Positions 45,628 to 58,337 of a stretch of DNA of 64,000 nt are shown here, piece by piece. The stretch spans positions 17,408,824 through 17,472,823 of the forward strand of contig NC_088801.1 in NCBI RefSeq assembly GCF_011386835.1, read 5' to 3'. Origin of the DNA: Chrysemys picta bellii. Lineage: Eukaryota > Chordata > Testudines > Emydidae. The notes under the pieces are model-generated. The model saw only the letters and a list, made by a program, of their open reading frames with translations, had not been told where the DNA came from and did not search any database. A program made the translations under genes and the position numbers. Every line of letters begins with the position of its first letter. The stretch's first letter is position 1.

Positions 45628-45912
45628 CTAACCTTTTACCCCCTTTCCAAGATCATTTATGAATATGTTGAATAGGACTGGTCCCAGAACAGACCCCTGG
45701 GGGACACCACTATTTACCTCTCTCCATTCTGAAAACTGACCATTTATTCCTACCCTTTGTTTCTTATCTTTTAACCAGTTACCAATCCATGAGAGGACCT
45801 TCCCTCTTATCCCGTGGCAGATTACTTTGCATAAGAGCCTTTGGTGAGGGACCTTGTCAAAGGCTTTCTGAAAATCTAAGTACGCTATATCTACTGGATC
45901 CCCTTGGTCCAC
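45628..45912 (-). pseudogene. CR1 RT palm fragment (nested copy)
   Basis: It contains the RT motif A block [13 protein letters not shown] and the motif B block [20 protein letters not shown], then a stop. Just downstream the catalytic FADD box reads FEDD, so the copy is inactive. Confidence 0.88.
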
Positions 45913-46099
45913 ATGCTTGTTGACCAGTTATTATAGACCAGTCAGCCTAATTTCAATACCTGGAAAGACACTGATGCAATTATTAAACAATGAATGTGTA
46001 AGCACCTGGAGGATAATAGGGTTATAAGGAATAGCCAGCATGGATTTGTCAAGAACAAATTATGTCAAACAAACTTTATTTCCTTTTTGGTAGGATTTG

Positions 46100-46218
46100 G
46101 TGATCGCCTGTTCTGTTCATTCCCCTTGGGGCACCTAACATTGGCCACTGTTGGAAGGCAGGATACTAGGCTAGATGGAGCTTTGGTCTGATCCAGTATG
46201 GCTGTTCTTATGTTCTTA
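46100..46218 (+). mobile_element. Nested CR1 3' tail, ~119 bp (TTCTTATG type)
   Basis: Bases 'ggtgatcgcctgttctgttcattcccc...ctagatggagctttggtctg...gttcttatgttctta' are a short CR1 3' end lying inside the older CR1. The host RT is missing about 100 bp at this point (the motif A block), so the insertion came with a target deletion. Confidence 0.85.
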
Positions 46219-46546
46219 AGCAAACTAGGGAAATGTGGTCTATATGAAATTACTATAAGGTGGGTGCACAACTGGTTGAAAGACCATACTCAGTTGGCTG
46301 AAAGAGTAGCTATTAATTGTTGGCTGTCAAATTGGGAGGGCGTATCTAGTGGGGTACTGCAGGGGTTAGTCCTGGGTCTGGTACTATTCAACATTTTCAT
46401 TAAATGACTAGGATTATGGAGTAGATAATATGGTTATAAAATCTGCAGACGACATCAAGCTGGAATGGGTTGCAAGCATTTTGGAGGACAGGTTTAAAAT
46501 TCAAAATGACCTTGACAAATTGGAGAATTAGTCTGAATTCAACAAG

Positions 46547-46936
46547 ATGAAATTCAGTAAAGAGAAGTGCAAAATACTTTACTTAGGAAGGAAAATTCAA
46601 ATGCACAACTACAAAATGGAGAATAACTGTCTAGATGGTAGCACGGCTGAAAAGCATCTGGGGATTATATTGGACCACAATCTGAATATGAATCATCCAT
46701 GTGATGCAGCTGCAAATGAGGCTAATATGATTCTGGGGTGTTTTAACAGAAGTGTATGTAAGACACGGGAGGTAATTGTCCCTCTCTACTCGGCCCTGGT
46801 GAGGCATCAGGTGGAGTACTGTGTCCAATTCAGGGCACCACAATTTAGGGAAGATGTGGACAAATTTGAAAGAGTTCAGAGGACAGCAACAAAAATGATA
46901 AAAGGTTTAGAAACCCGATATCTGAGGAAAGGTTAA
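46547..46936 (+). pseudogene. CR1 RT C-terminal fragment (host copy)
   Basis: 129 codons with KFSKEKCKILYLGR, HLGIILDHNLNM, VPLYSALVRHQVEYCVQF and ERVQRTATKMIKGLE, then a frameshift. Upstream at about 46447 the catalytic box reads SADD. Confidence 0.85.
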
Positions 46937-47329
46937 AAAAATGGGCACGTTTAGTCTTGAGAAAAGAAGACTGAGGGGGGACCAGGTTATAGTCTTCAAA
47001 TATGTGAAGGGCCGTTATAAAGAGGACAGTGATCAATTGTTCTCGTGTCCACTGAAGGTAGGACAAGTAGTAACAGGCTTAATCTGCAGCAAGGGAGATT
47101 TAAGTTAGATAGTAGGAAAAACTTCCTAACTATAAAGGCTAGTAAATCTCTGGAATAGGCTTCCAAGGGAGGTCGTGGACTCACCATCACTAGAAAATTT
47201 TAAAAACAAGTTGGACACGCATGTGTCTGAAATGGTCTAAGTTTACTTGATCCTGCCACAGTGCAGGGAACTGGACTTGATGACTTCTCGAGGTCCCTTC
47301 CAGCCCTACATTTCTATGATTCTATGAAA

Positions 47330-47775
47330 TGCTCAATTAATTTTCATTGGAAACTTGTATCTAAAAACATTCTTAAAGTATTTAGATTCCTTTGCTTTCC
47401 TGTACGTGTGAGGAGCAGGGATGGACAGTAATGGCAAAAAGTAAGCTCTCCTGTACATAATGGAAAATATTGAGAATGTTGTTTGTATGAATGGATAGGA
47501 AAGGGGAGGAAAAAAACCGAACTCTACAGTTGCTCTTGTACACGGACTCTTGATAAGACTGGCTGAGATGATTTTTTGATCTGTTGGTGGACTTTTGGGA
47601 GCAAATAGAAGAACGTCTTGGAAAAGAGGGTCAGGGCTTCATTTTTCTCTGATGTCTACTGCCCTTGACACTCCTAGGTGGATGAGAAGATGGGAATGGA
47701 ATTTAAGGATGCTCATTTCCCATTCACTTCAGTTATAAATTTGACAGGTTCTTTGGTTAAACCTGCCAGGGAGAG
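47330..47775. other. Unique sequence, no gene seen
   Basis: No recognisable gene or repeat ends. Confidence 0.45.
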
Positions 47776-47779
47776 ATTC

Positions 47780-48065
47780 TTGAAAAATACAGTTTTATTT
47801 CCATGAAAATTTTCAATTAAAACAATTTTGTTCAAAAATTTGGGGAGACATTTTCAATTTTTTTAACCAACCATCAAACAAACATTTTCATTCCATTTAA
47901 AATATAAATTTTCATTTTATTTTGTTTTGAAAACCCAAACAAAATTTCAAACTAAACATTTTCATTTTGAATTTTTTCATTAAAAATTGAAAATTCTGTA
48001 ATAAAACATATTTATTTCAAAGAAAACACACTTCCAATAACATTTTGGCTGAAAAATCATGACCA
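47780..48065. repeat. AT-rich decayed repeat (AAAATTTTCA-rich)
   Basis: Many 'attttca', 'ttttgttt' and 'aaaacatttt' words alternate, ending 'gaccagctgttagg'. It shares its word content with 18190-18480 and the flanks of the tRNA-like pair at 21.4 kb. Confidence 0.45.
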
Positions 48066-48204
48066 GCTGTTAGGTCAATCAGGAGAAAGCCTTAAAATGT
48101 AACATTGGTCTAAGACAGTATAATAATTGGTCAAGAAAGCAAGGTCCTGCTCTCAACTTGATGGCATTTCTCTGTTCGCGGTGGAGAGAAATAGGGAAAT
48201 GCTT

Positions 48205-48690
48205 GGGGATGGAGGACACACAGAGCCCCTGGAATGGTAGGGGAAAGAGTGGGAAACCCTGGTATGGAAAAAGGGAGATTGGGGGAACACACAACTCCTG
48301 GTGGGGGGGGGAAATGGGGGAGCCTGGTGTGGGGGAGAAAGGAGGGAATCGGGGACATAAAAATCCCTGGCATGGGAAGAGATGGCATGGGGGACACAGC
48401 GCATCCAGCATGTAATGGAGGGGGGATTATGGGGACACTGAAAGTCCCTGCCATGGGGGAGAAAATGGGGGATGATGGTATGGGGGAGGCGGACATGGGA
48501 CAAACATAGAGCCCCTGGCATGAGGGGCGGGTGGGAAACGGTGAATGAGGAGACACACAGAGGTCCTGGCATGTGGGGGAAGGGTGAATGGGCATAAGGG
48601 AGGATGGGGGGAGGGGGATTTCAGAGAGTCCCTGAAATAGAGAATGACGGGATAGTGGCATACAGGGAGCTCATTGAGGGGGACTGGAAG
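48205..48690 (+). repeat. G-rich degenerate minisatellite
   Basis: A motif close to 'ggggacacacagagcccctggcatggggga' recurs about seven to eight times with spacing of roughly 40-70 bp. The plus strand is purine/G-rich with many runs of four or more G. Long frames on the minus strand (48079-48661, up to 176 codons, rich in P and S) are the translation of the repeat and not genes. Confidence 0.75.
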
Positions 48691-48699
48691 GATGCAAAG

Positions 48700-51555
48700 A
48701 GCTCTGGTGTGTGCAATGAACTTGGCCTATGGACACTGCAAAGTGTGTAACCCCACAAGTCTAGGTCAGAGAGTCTTTACTGCATATTTAAATGACCAGT
48801 TAGCATAGGTGAACTCTATCTATGTGGAACAGAAACTTTTCTAATTAAAATATTCCTGTGTGGATTTGCACCAAGCATATTAGATCATTATGCATATCTT
48901 TGCTAAAAAAGAACCCAATCTTACGGACTGTCCACTTTAGTCCCTGTAGCTCTCCACCTTCAGAAGTGGAGCTCTGACCCCTGAAGAAAAAGTAAGAGGG
49001 TGGTCACCAATAATTGAAATGGCTGGACATCCACAGGAATTACCAGGGATGATCCCACTATTACAATGTGTTTTGCTGCATCCCTATTCCTAGAGACAGT
49101 AACATGGCTTGCAAAGACGCTGCGCTGCAACTAGTTAATCCCTAGGCCATGAGAGAGGTCAGCAACTTTCCTGAGACACTCAACTCCTTGCATGTCTGGG
49201 CCCACAGTATCTAGCAATGTTTTCTCTACTAAGTATTTTTTTTAGGTCTTTGTAACAAATTTTGTTTCTGTCAGTCTCTGCTAACACAGCTTACAAGAGA
49301 CTTGCTGAATATCGGAGCACAGGCTAAATTGTTGCTTTGTTCAGTTGTGAATTCGATATTACAGTGGCCCAAACATCCTATACTATGGAAGTTAATTCAA
49401 AGAATGAAAATGTCAATCATTCAGTATCATGCCAATATGCAAAGAAAACCTTCATTTCAGACATATTTTCTCTGTCAGTTGCCTCTGAAAGCTATGGTAG
49501 TTAAGCTCATTATGTGCTGTCCAACATTCATCAGAAGATTATCATGTATTAATTTTAAAAACCTTATATTGCATTTCTTCTTCATGATAAAGTTTTTCAG
49601 GATAGAGAGCTGGAATGACATTAGAGTGGCAATTTGTAAAGGAGATTAGTTTGGCAAAGTGGATCTGAGCAATTTGTTTCTAATTATTTCAATAAATGAG
49701 CTTTACAGGAAATTCCGATAATCAAGCAACTTATGCCAAAATGGAAAAAAAAAAAGTTCTAGTATTCTCCAGTTTCAGATACTGTAATTATGCTATTAAG
49801 ACCTATGGTACCTTGTGAATAACACAGAGCACTTGAGTAATAATGAGCATTTATTTTATTATGCAATTTATAATGTACATCCATCATACAGTTGCTAATT
49901 GCATTCTATGCGTATTGTATCTTATTCTGAAAAGTACTTTTGTCACTTTAGCTAGATTGTGTTATTCATCTGTGATCAGCCTTTAAGCATTATTTCACAA
50001 GAGTTTTGCACAAGAAAGGATGAACTTGCGGGCTTTACTGTCATTTCAACTGTGCATTCATATTGCACTGGTAAGTAATACATTGTCTGAATCATCCTAT
50101 GCAACTTTTGAATTACTTAGATTACAGTAGAGAAGGGAAATCACTTTGGGATGCAACTTCTTCCCCCAGTGTCTGCACTTCAATCTCTCTCAATGGACGA
50201 AAGTGGGCACAAAAAAGGTTCAGTATATGTGCAGAAATGGGGACAACCTGGGTCACACAAACACCTTCCCCTCAAACCTGAGGGGTGTTCAAAATCTGAA
50301 CTCACGTCTGAATTCTACAAATGGCTCCTCTCCTTACAACCCAGTTCTGAACACCTCTGAAGTTTGCAGTGCTTGATATGCATCCCCAAATTTTGATTCT
50401 TGCATCTCTCTCACTTATCCGGATATCTCCATTCTATGGAAAGCTCTCTTGCTCCATTTAACACTTAACTCTCCCCTCTCCAATCTCTTCTCTTCCCCCC
50501 CCTCCCGTTGCCCCTCCCAACATGAGGGCTAGCAGGCAGACTTCTCCAAAGCCCAGGTCCATGATGGAGTGGAGGTTCATGTGCAGTAGTAAGTGCCTTG
50601 ATCCATTTTTCATTCATAATATCTGGCACCATCATCCAGGAAATAACAGACCTGCTCCCTGTTTTATAGATTCCTAGACCAGAAGTATCCAGGATACTGA
50701 AACCTATAATATCTCATTGAGGATATCTATATTAAACATGCTCTAAATGACGGTGAGGGGTTTGGGTTTTTTTGCTGCTCAGCCCCATGGAGTGTCTGTT
50801 TATTGAGTATTCTAAGCTGAATGCCACCAGGATATAAAATACTGTCATTCCTTATTTCTGTCTGTCATAACAAGTAATAATATTCAGTAACTATATCTAT
50901 TAAGGGAGTCTCTCATTCATCTGTAAAGCTTAGTGTTTCTGTCTTTGACTCAGTGATGCAACCAAGGTAGGTTAAAATGAAAAAGAAAATGACTGCACAG
51001 TTGAGCGTCATTAGCAATGATCCACACTTCCTATTCATGTACATGTACCTACATGGACACACTTTGACAAATGAACAATGGGGGAGGTGGAAGGGCTCGC
51101 CAAACCATAATACTTTAGAGTAGAAGTTTTCAAATTACCTTCCTAGCTGTAATTCCAGGTACTTATATGACCCTCCCTCCATTGTAGTAACTGAGCATTT
51201 CCCAAGTTTTTAAAAATAGAAGCAATACATCTCTCTCTTTCTTTTCTTCCCAGCCCATAGAAAAAACAGCCTCATTAGTTTATATTTTTCTGATTTGCTT
51301 ATGTTTGTGTGTGTGCATGAGTGGGGGTGATGTATGTAAAGAAATTACTAAGAGAAAACTATAATAAAATAAATGAGTTTTGCTTTTCATTCTGAGAAGA
51401 GAGTTTTGGGGTCATCCTTATATCTTTTAGGAGTGAGCTCCAGAGTCTAAATTTGGCTCCTGTAATAATTCTGTATCCTGCACTCAAGAACCTCCTATAT
51501 TCATAGGCAGTTTCATTGCTTTGTTGCAATGTAGCTGTTGCAGAAGACCAGGATT
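48700..51555. other. AT-rich unique sequence
   Basis: No gene is seen. The frame at 49302-49649 (115 codons) has no family features. Confidence 0.5.
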
Positions 51556-51559
51556 ATTA

Positions 51560-51960
51560 TAGAAGGAGAGGCGATCTCCCAGGTAGCAAGGACTTTGATT
51601 ACAAGAACAGAGATCTTGAACTAAACTCTGTATTCAATGGGGAGCCAATGCAGGGGTCAGAGCACAAGGATGATGTGTTTACAGTGATCTGTGTTACCAG
51701 ACAGACCGAAGCTATCAATTGGAGCTTATTAGGCATGTGGCTTCATTCCTAGATATAATGAGCAGTAATAATCAAGGCTGGGCATCCTGAATGTGTTGCT
51801 CGCTAAGGCCAACTCCATATCCAGAAATCTGGGGTGCAATGTTCTAGCCAGTTGCAGTTGAAGTTTTTTGCTGTTATGGGGCACTTCCAGATGATGCACA
51901 GACTTGCTTCCATTACAGAGAAGAAGCATGTGAAGAAGTAAGAAGCAGTCATACTGTCCT
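51560..51960. repeat. Possible ancient L3/CR1-type LINE 3' region
   Basis: Phrases such as 'tattcaatggggagccaatgcaggggtcagagcac' and 'ttctagccagttgcagttgaagttttttgctgttatggggcacttcc' recall the 3' end of old L3-type LINEs. Heavily decayed; ends cannot be placed. Confidence 0.4.
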
Positions 51961-52097
51961 AGAAAGTATCAATTATGCATTCATCAGTCTTCAAGTAGAA
52001 CCCTGCCAGAGCTTCCTTGTATACTTCTGCCTATTTGGATTGCCACATGAAACTTAAGTCTGCTAACAAGTATTTCTTTGTCAGGTGTATAAGTTCA

Positions 52098-52330
52098 ACT
52101 ACGATCAAATTTGCCGAGAACATCAAAGTTGAAGGGTTTGTAAACACACAGGAGAAGGGAAGAAAACTGCAATGTTACAGGCAGTGATTAGAGCACTGAG
52201 GACATCAGACAATGCAGGAGCTTTCCTATTAATAAATGTAGAGCCTTATACTCAGGAGAGTAAATTAACAGATACAAAATTGGGGGGGGGGAATGTAACA
52301 AAGGAATCATAATCTACTGCATGACAATGA
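52098..52330 (+). repeat. Possible decayed CR1 fragment
   Basis: 'gatcaaatttgccgagaacatcaaagttgaagggtttgtaaacac' gives KFAENIKVEGFVN, a mutated KFADDIKLEG block. 'aaatgtagagccttatactcagga' and 'aacagatacaaaattgggg' follow in CR1 order. Confidence 0.5.
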
Positions 52331-52339
52331 GTTTAGCTG

Positions 52340-55300
52340 TACCCTGTCTTTGTTATATTGTCCAAATATTATCTATTTTTACATAGCCAAGCACTAGAGT
52401 TGCTGCAGCAAAAGTGTGGAATTGGGATATTGGGTGAGGTGTCCATGAAAAGACTGGCATTAAAAAGTGGTCCACAATATTAAAAAGGTGCAAGAATCAT
52501 TGCAGTAGATGTCAGCTTCAGTAGTTAGAATCAGGAAGTAACCACTGGCACTGAAGGGAAAACTGTGTATATTTATTAGTTTATTTTAATAATTTATAGT
52601 GCACCCATTACCAGGGCCTCTAGGCACAACACACACAAACCCTGGAATCTTTTAACAAACAGAAAGGGGCTAAAGAATGCAGCCTAGCACTATACTCAGA
52701 ATCCCTGAGAATAGACATATTTTATCAGAAGATGAAGAACTAGAAAAACTTCATTTTCTTTAGTTCAGAGAGATTTGATGATTACTGTGGAGCTCTTTTG
52801 TAATACATTCAATCACACAGTGTCTGAAGGATGTTAAATCTTGGTTTTCAGCAGGATTTCTAGGACCAGCTACTGACTGCTTGTTAGAATTATTTGACCT
52901 TCAGTTGAAAACCCAGGGAGCTCCAGCCACCAAAAATGTGCTTACACCGGTACACAGTTTATATGTTTTCTGTGTGAGCATCTAGCACATAGTGTGTGGA
53001 GTATTTAGTGGCACAGATCTTGGAAACAGTCAGAAAGAGTGAGGTGATTCTAGGATTGATCCCATTATTTTTTTGCAATTTCAGTAGGAAGAGAGAGCCA
53101 ACATTCTCTTTGCCCTTCATCTGGTGAATATAGACCTCTTAAGAGTTTTGGCAGCCAGTCCACATTTTATTACTTTCTTCCTTAACTCTGAAGAAATATG
53201 TAGCTTATCTCAGTGCAAGTGCATTGTAGATTATGATTGCTTGAAATTTATATAATCAAAAACTCAAAACCAGACTCAATGCAGGAGATTTTCCACTTCA
53301 TTATAAACCTGAAACTTGGGCCAGGCTCACTGAAGTTCACAAACATTTTTTGCGAACACAGCCTAAGCTTCATTAAAATCTATGTTGGATTCCAAAGAAA
53401 TCTGGACTGAGTTACAGTATGGTTATGGATGGAACCCATGTGAATTTTGGTGGCTTCAAATAATTTCAGCCAATCCTACACCAGGCAAAACTTTGTGGGC
53501 TTGGATGAGCTCTCCAATGTTATTGGATTTGTCCAAACCCAAAAAGCAAAGTGAAACACTTAAGAAACAAGGGAAAAGTTCACAAGAATCTCTGCTAATC
53601 AAATCCACCACATTTAACAAAGTTGTACCGAAGACTTAGGACCTTGCCTTTCTGAGAGCAAATTTCAGTGATTAAAATATAACAAAATATCTTTGTTTAT
53701 AAGGCATATTACATCTTTTCTGAGTTAGTAATGTAGTATGACTGTGAGCAGAATATATAAACAGGAGTTTAAATCTATTCACTAAATACCCAATTTAACT
53801 AACTTTGTAAATCTAATGCAATGTGCATCTGATTGTCACAAACTCTAATGTAGGTTATGTCAGACTTCTGGAGCTATTCATTATAGCATTTGGCTTAGAC
53901 TGTACCAGTATAGCCTCAGAATGACAATTCAGTTACAGAGCAGCTTAATCTAATCTATTTATTCTAGAGATAATCTACAATGGCTGACTCAGATTACAGT
54001 CATTTACGTATGTTTGGAAGATTGCACATAAAGGTAAAGAGATAGAAATAATCTTGTATATTGACCATGTTCTCTCCTATTATTAATTGTATTAGATAAC
54101 TTTTTTTGACCAAAGAATCCACAAGTGCTCAAAGGCAGTTAGGAAACATCAATTCTTGGACCAGATCAGGAAGGATTTCAAACATTCCCCCATTCAGCTG
54201 ATCCTTCCTTCTGGCCACTACGGCCTACATGCGGTTATTTCTCAAGTCCACCAATGCCACTCCTGGGCTGACACCATAAAGAACTATTCAATGACACAAA
54301 ATTTCCAAAATTGCACAGCACCCAGAAACTCGGAGTGAGAATGTGTGGGGAAGGAGGAAGCATTGCTTTAGAGGGAGAATTCCCACCCAACCCTCACCCC
54401 ATCACCCTTTTTGCATGAGACCATGTGTCCTTTAACATGCTATTTTGGACTGGTCCATTGATCTCCTTTTTGCACCTTCCTTGCTAATGTTGTCATTTCC
54501 TCTTAGCTTGCTGTGCTGGTTATACTGTTTTTACCATTTTGTTTATGTTTTAACTTTCTCTTCATTACAATTTACTGGACACATGTAAATTTGCACTGAA
54601 GCGTAATTCTACTGGGTGAACAGCAGTACAATGGAAAGCTTTGAGGGACTTACTGACCAGAGGGGCAAACAATTGAGGGCAGCTCTATTTTAAACTATAT
54701 TTGTTAGCTATCCACAAAATATCAAACTCTGACTTAAATGGATCAAGATGAAAAATCCAGAGTCCTTCATTAGAGGTGCTTTCCCTGTTCTGCCTGAAGC
54801 CAGTGTACAAGAGACAAAAATTTCAGAGCTAATGAATGGAATCTCAAAGAGAAACCTTTTAGTGGATAGCTTTACTGGAGTTCTATCATGAAAATAATTT
54901 CTGTGCATGCTGAATCCTGGATAAACAGAGATTCTACCTGCTGGAAACCCTCTCCAAAATCTTAATAAGGTTTGCCACCAAATTTATTTACCCACACTTC
55001 AGAGTTTATTCTGAAAGTGTATATACTTGTAAAGGCCTAAATTACATTCTTGGAGAAAGGGGGGGGGGGGGAAGAAAAGTTGAAGCTCTGTGACTATTTT
55101 AAATAATTAAAGAGGAACTGAGGAAACTATTAATAATTTTTAAAACACATGTATTATTAATAACAATACATTACTCCTTGTGTTAAAACAGGCAATATCT
55201 TCCACACTCCACAGCACTTGTAGATATTGAGATATGGAGCTACTATATAAATGGTTCAAAATCAATGTATGGATTCATTTTGCCAGCAAGATGTTCCATA

Positions 55301-56170
55301 ACCAGTCTGCATTCTGCTTCTTAAATATACAAGATTTGTCTCATTTGATCTCAAAATTCAAGCACACAAAAATAATTGAGAAACTAACAACAACAAACCT
55401 ATGGAAAGTGTAAATCAATGCCAGCCAAGAACGGAAAAGTCCCAGTGATATTAACCAGAATTTCTGTTCCTATTAAATCTTCATACAAAAATATGACACC
55501 ATTATACAACACATCTACAAATGCACAGTTTTGCCAAACAAAAGATTTCCACTTAAAATCTCTTCACTTTTCCTTCTCACAACAGTCACATCTGTCCTAT
55601 AAAGCATGATTTTATGATGCATAGTTCAATAAATGCTTTATATTCATTTTAGTTCTGTGCTCCCTTATCCTTTTTTGAAATCTCCTTTCTTTCTACTCCG
55701 CAACGATTCCTATTATAAGGCACCCAACTCTGTCTTACACAAGCTGCTCTCACACTGAAGTCAATGGGCAATTTGCCTTCATAGAAACCACAGGATAGAG
55801 GCACAGACTGTAGTGGGAGCTGCATCTGTATAACTGGGACAAGAATGTAGTGCATAATGCATGTCTCCATTCACTGCATTCTAGGTGATGCCACTCATTA
55901 ATCTGCCAGTGCATTGTAGCTTAATGAAGCAAGGCTGCTGGCAAAATGAATCCATTAATTATTTTTGTCCATTTATGCAGCAACTAGATCTAGAACTCTA
56001 AATCTAAATCTTTAGCTAGTTGTTACAAGAAATTGTTCAATTCAGTTGGCAACTAAGGTAGAAATGATTCCTCTTGTGGCAAAGACTTGCTGCATGATCG
56101 GGTTGTATTGCTGAACACCATACTGCAGAAACATCTTGAAAGTGGTTAAATTTAGTATCACAATACAATG
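52340..56170. other. AT-rich unique sequence
   Basis: Nearly 4 kb without a gene or clear element. A G13 run lies at 55059-55071. Short frames (53382-53639, 54156-54338, 55418-55609) have no family features. Confidence 0.5.
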
Positions 56171-56179
56171 GGTTATACT

Positions 56180-56693
56180 CAGGGCTGGTGCAAGGAAGTT
56201 TCACGCCCTAGGCGAAACTTCCACCTTTCGCCCCTCCCCCCCAAGCTAAGCCCGCCCCCCCGCGGCAGCTAACCCAGCCCCCCTGCCCGCAGCAGCTACC
56301 CCCCCCTGCAGCTAACCCCACCCGGGGAGACCCCCCATGGCAGCTAACCCCGCCTGGGGAGCCCGCCCCAGCTCACCTCGGCTCTGCCTCCTCCACTGAG
56401 CACGCCGGCGCCGCTCTAATTCTCCTCCCCTCCCAGGCTTGCAGCGCCGATTTGAGGAGACTTAGAGCAGGGGCTGTGTGCTCAGCAGAGGAGGCAGAGT
56501 GGAGGTTATCTGGGGCGGAGAGCAGTTCCCCTGTGCACCCCTCCCCTGTTACTGTGGGCGGCCCTCCCCGCGCTCCCCCCCGCCCCAGCTCACCTCCACT
56601 CCACCTCCTCGCCTGAGCGAGCTTTTAGGCGCCCACAACCACTAGGCCCCCTAGGCGGCTGCCTAGTTTGCCTAAATGGTTGCACCGGCCCTG
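56180..56693. mobile_element. hAT-type non-autonomous element, 514 bp (CAGGGCTGGTGCAA ends)
   Basis: The ends cagggctggtgcaa and ttgcaccggccctg are inverted with one mismatch. An 8-bp target duplication with one mismatch (gttatact / gttatacg) lies at 56172-56179 and 56694-56701. The interior is very GC-rich, with 'ctccactgagc' and 'gctcagcagagg' blocks that themselves pair. No transposase. Confidence 0.92.
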
Positions 56694-56902
56694 GTTATAC
56701 GGGCTCCTTAAGGTTATGGGGAGGAGACCTCTTAGGCAAATGCCAATCTGGTCTTTCAGGCTGCCCTAACCTATGCCATGGGTGTAGCTTGACACATAGT
56801 CAGTCCAGGAATAGGGGGACACAAGATGGCTTAAACTGAATTCCAGACCTTCCCAGCTAAAGCATAAGCCTCTATAGTCTGAGCTAAAGGATGCAGGGCC
56901 AA

Positions 56903-57035
56903 ATTTTTAAAGCTATTTAGGCACCTACATCTGTAGATAGGTGCCTAGTGGGATTTTCCAAAAGCAGCTAGATGCCTAACACCTATTGAAGTTGATGAGG
57001 TTGAAATCAGAAGGCGCTGGGCACCTGCACACTTC
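56903..57035. repeat. Decayed palindromic repeat (GGGCCAAATTTTTAAAGCTATTTAGGC)
   Basis: 'tatttaggcacctacatctgtagataggtgcctagtgggattttcc' repeats the text of the hairpin at 12884-12956 in longer form, with a mutated 'cctattgaagttgatgagg' core. Confidence 0.6.
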
Positions 57036-57039
57036 TGAA

Positions 57040-58335
57040 TATCCCACAAGGTGTTCCAAAACTTTTCAAATTTGATCTAAATTCCCTAGCTACAAGTTGT
57101 AAAAGAATCATAAGCGTGAGTTACATACTTCCCCTGGGACGCTCACCCCACATGTCAGACCCACAACAATTCTAATCCTAAAGAAGCCACCACTTTCATA
57201 GCAATCATCATCGCAGGTACCACCAGGGATCAAACCAGAGATCCACAACTAAAAAGCACAATTCTCTATTGCTTGACCTAAATCCCTTACTAGGAGCTAT
57301 AGCAGAGCCATATCCTTTGAGGACAAGGTACAAAAGAGGCTGTGTAACACACACTGAATGGCGGTTGCGTTATAAAGGCACAGCTCTAAGTAAGGGTGTA
57401 AATTAGTATTGCCCCAGCACAAGCATTGGGAGGCACGGTGCTTAACCTGTTTCTCCTTGGACTATGTGTTATAGGCTTGAGAGTTCGGAGAACTGAGAGT
57501 TTACTCTCCCTTCCCCCCAACCCTCCCAAAAATATCCTAATTCAATTACCAAGTAGATTTTCTCAAGTTAATCAAATTCTAATTAGGACACTTGATTAAA
57601 AAGAAATAATTACAAGTATTAATTAATCTGAAGTCTGCATCTATCACTAGGAATCTCTCAATATAAAAATCACACAATGAAGCATAAACAGCAATGTAAT
57701 TAATTGTCTATTTACTTTACAGTCAGCTGAAAGAGTATAGATGGTCATTACATCTAAAATGCTATTGCATAAATTCATCATTCAGACAGACAATACAGTG
57801 GGCAGACCTTACCAGATTTACTAGGTTTTGCAATTCCTTTTTGGAGACGGAAATGATGTGCAATTACTAGAACCAGACATGCAGCGAGACAAGTAGTGCA
57901 CGAACATTTTGGTGACTTCTAAATGGAAGCTGACTTCAAGCTATAATTGAACCCTATATTATTATACAGTAGAAGTAGCAGAAAGCCAGTGTCGTCGCGT
58001 GGGCATAATTTGTAAAGTCATCTGAATAAAAAAGCTGAAAATGGGAGCTCGTTTCCACATGTCATTCTGAAGTGAGAACTGCTCCTTTTTGTATTTGTTC
58101 CCCAAAATTTGTGCACACAGTTGTCCCTTGATTGGAGGCACAACCACTTTTGTTAGCCCCCATAGCCATTACTTCCACTTCTCTGATAAACTGTCATATT
58201 CCAATCTCCCCAGAACCTGTGGACTCCCACATTCCATCGGGTTCTCTCAAGGCCCAGTGATGACTGAATCTGGTGACACTTTAAGCAAAAAGGAGCTTGT
58301 ATCTTTCCATCCCTTCACACTAACTCAACAGACAG
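57040..58335. other. AT-rich unique sequence
   Basis: No gene or dated element is seen. Confidence 0.5.
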
Positions 58336-58337
58336 AG

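Larger units (their letters stand above)
44612..45929 (-). mobile_element. Nested CR1 LINE (TTCTTATG type), 1318 bp
   Basis: In minus orientation it begins inside the RT ([19 protein letters not shown]) and ends at the 3' UTR, plus strand 'gagaacataagaatggccctactggg' at 44612. The host CR1 text '...aagaattat' / 'attatagaccagtc' is duplicated at the junctions (attat at 44607-44611 and 45930-45934). Younger than its host. Confidence 0.9.
43622..47327 (+). mobile_element. Long CR1 LINE (ATTCTATG type), interrupted twice
   Basis: One CR1 can be followed from the end of the endonuclease (LDLILTN...[11 protein letters not shown], 43629-43871), through the linker and RT start (SAGPDEIHVRVLKEL..., ~44445), to the RT core (46220-46410: KLGKCGLYEITIRWVHNWLK) and C-terminus (46547-46936). 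It ends at 'ccagccctacatttctatgattctatg'. It is split at 44611/45930 by a reverse CR1 and near 46099/46219 by a short CR1 tail. Stops and frameshifts throughout show it is dead. About 2.3 kb of CR1 remains, the longest in the window. Confidence 0.9.

Noticed and set aside
48079..48661. Proline/serine-rich frames up to 176 codons on the minus strand
   Set aside because: They are the translation of a degenerate C-rich minisatellite, with several frames open at once.
49302..49649. 115-codon frame
   Set aside because: No recognisable motif, no splice context, no support from neighbours.
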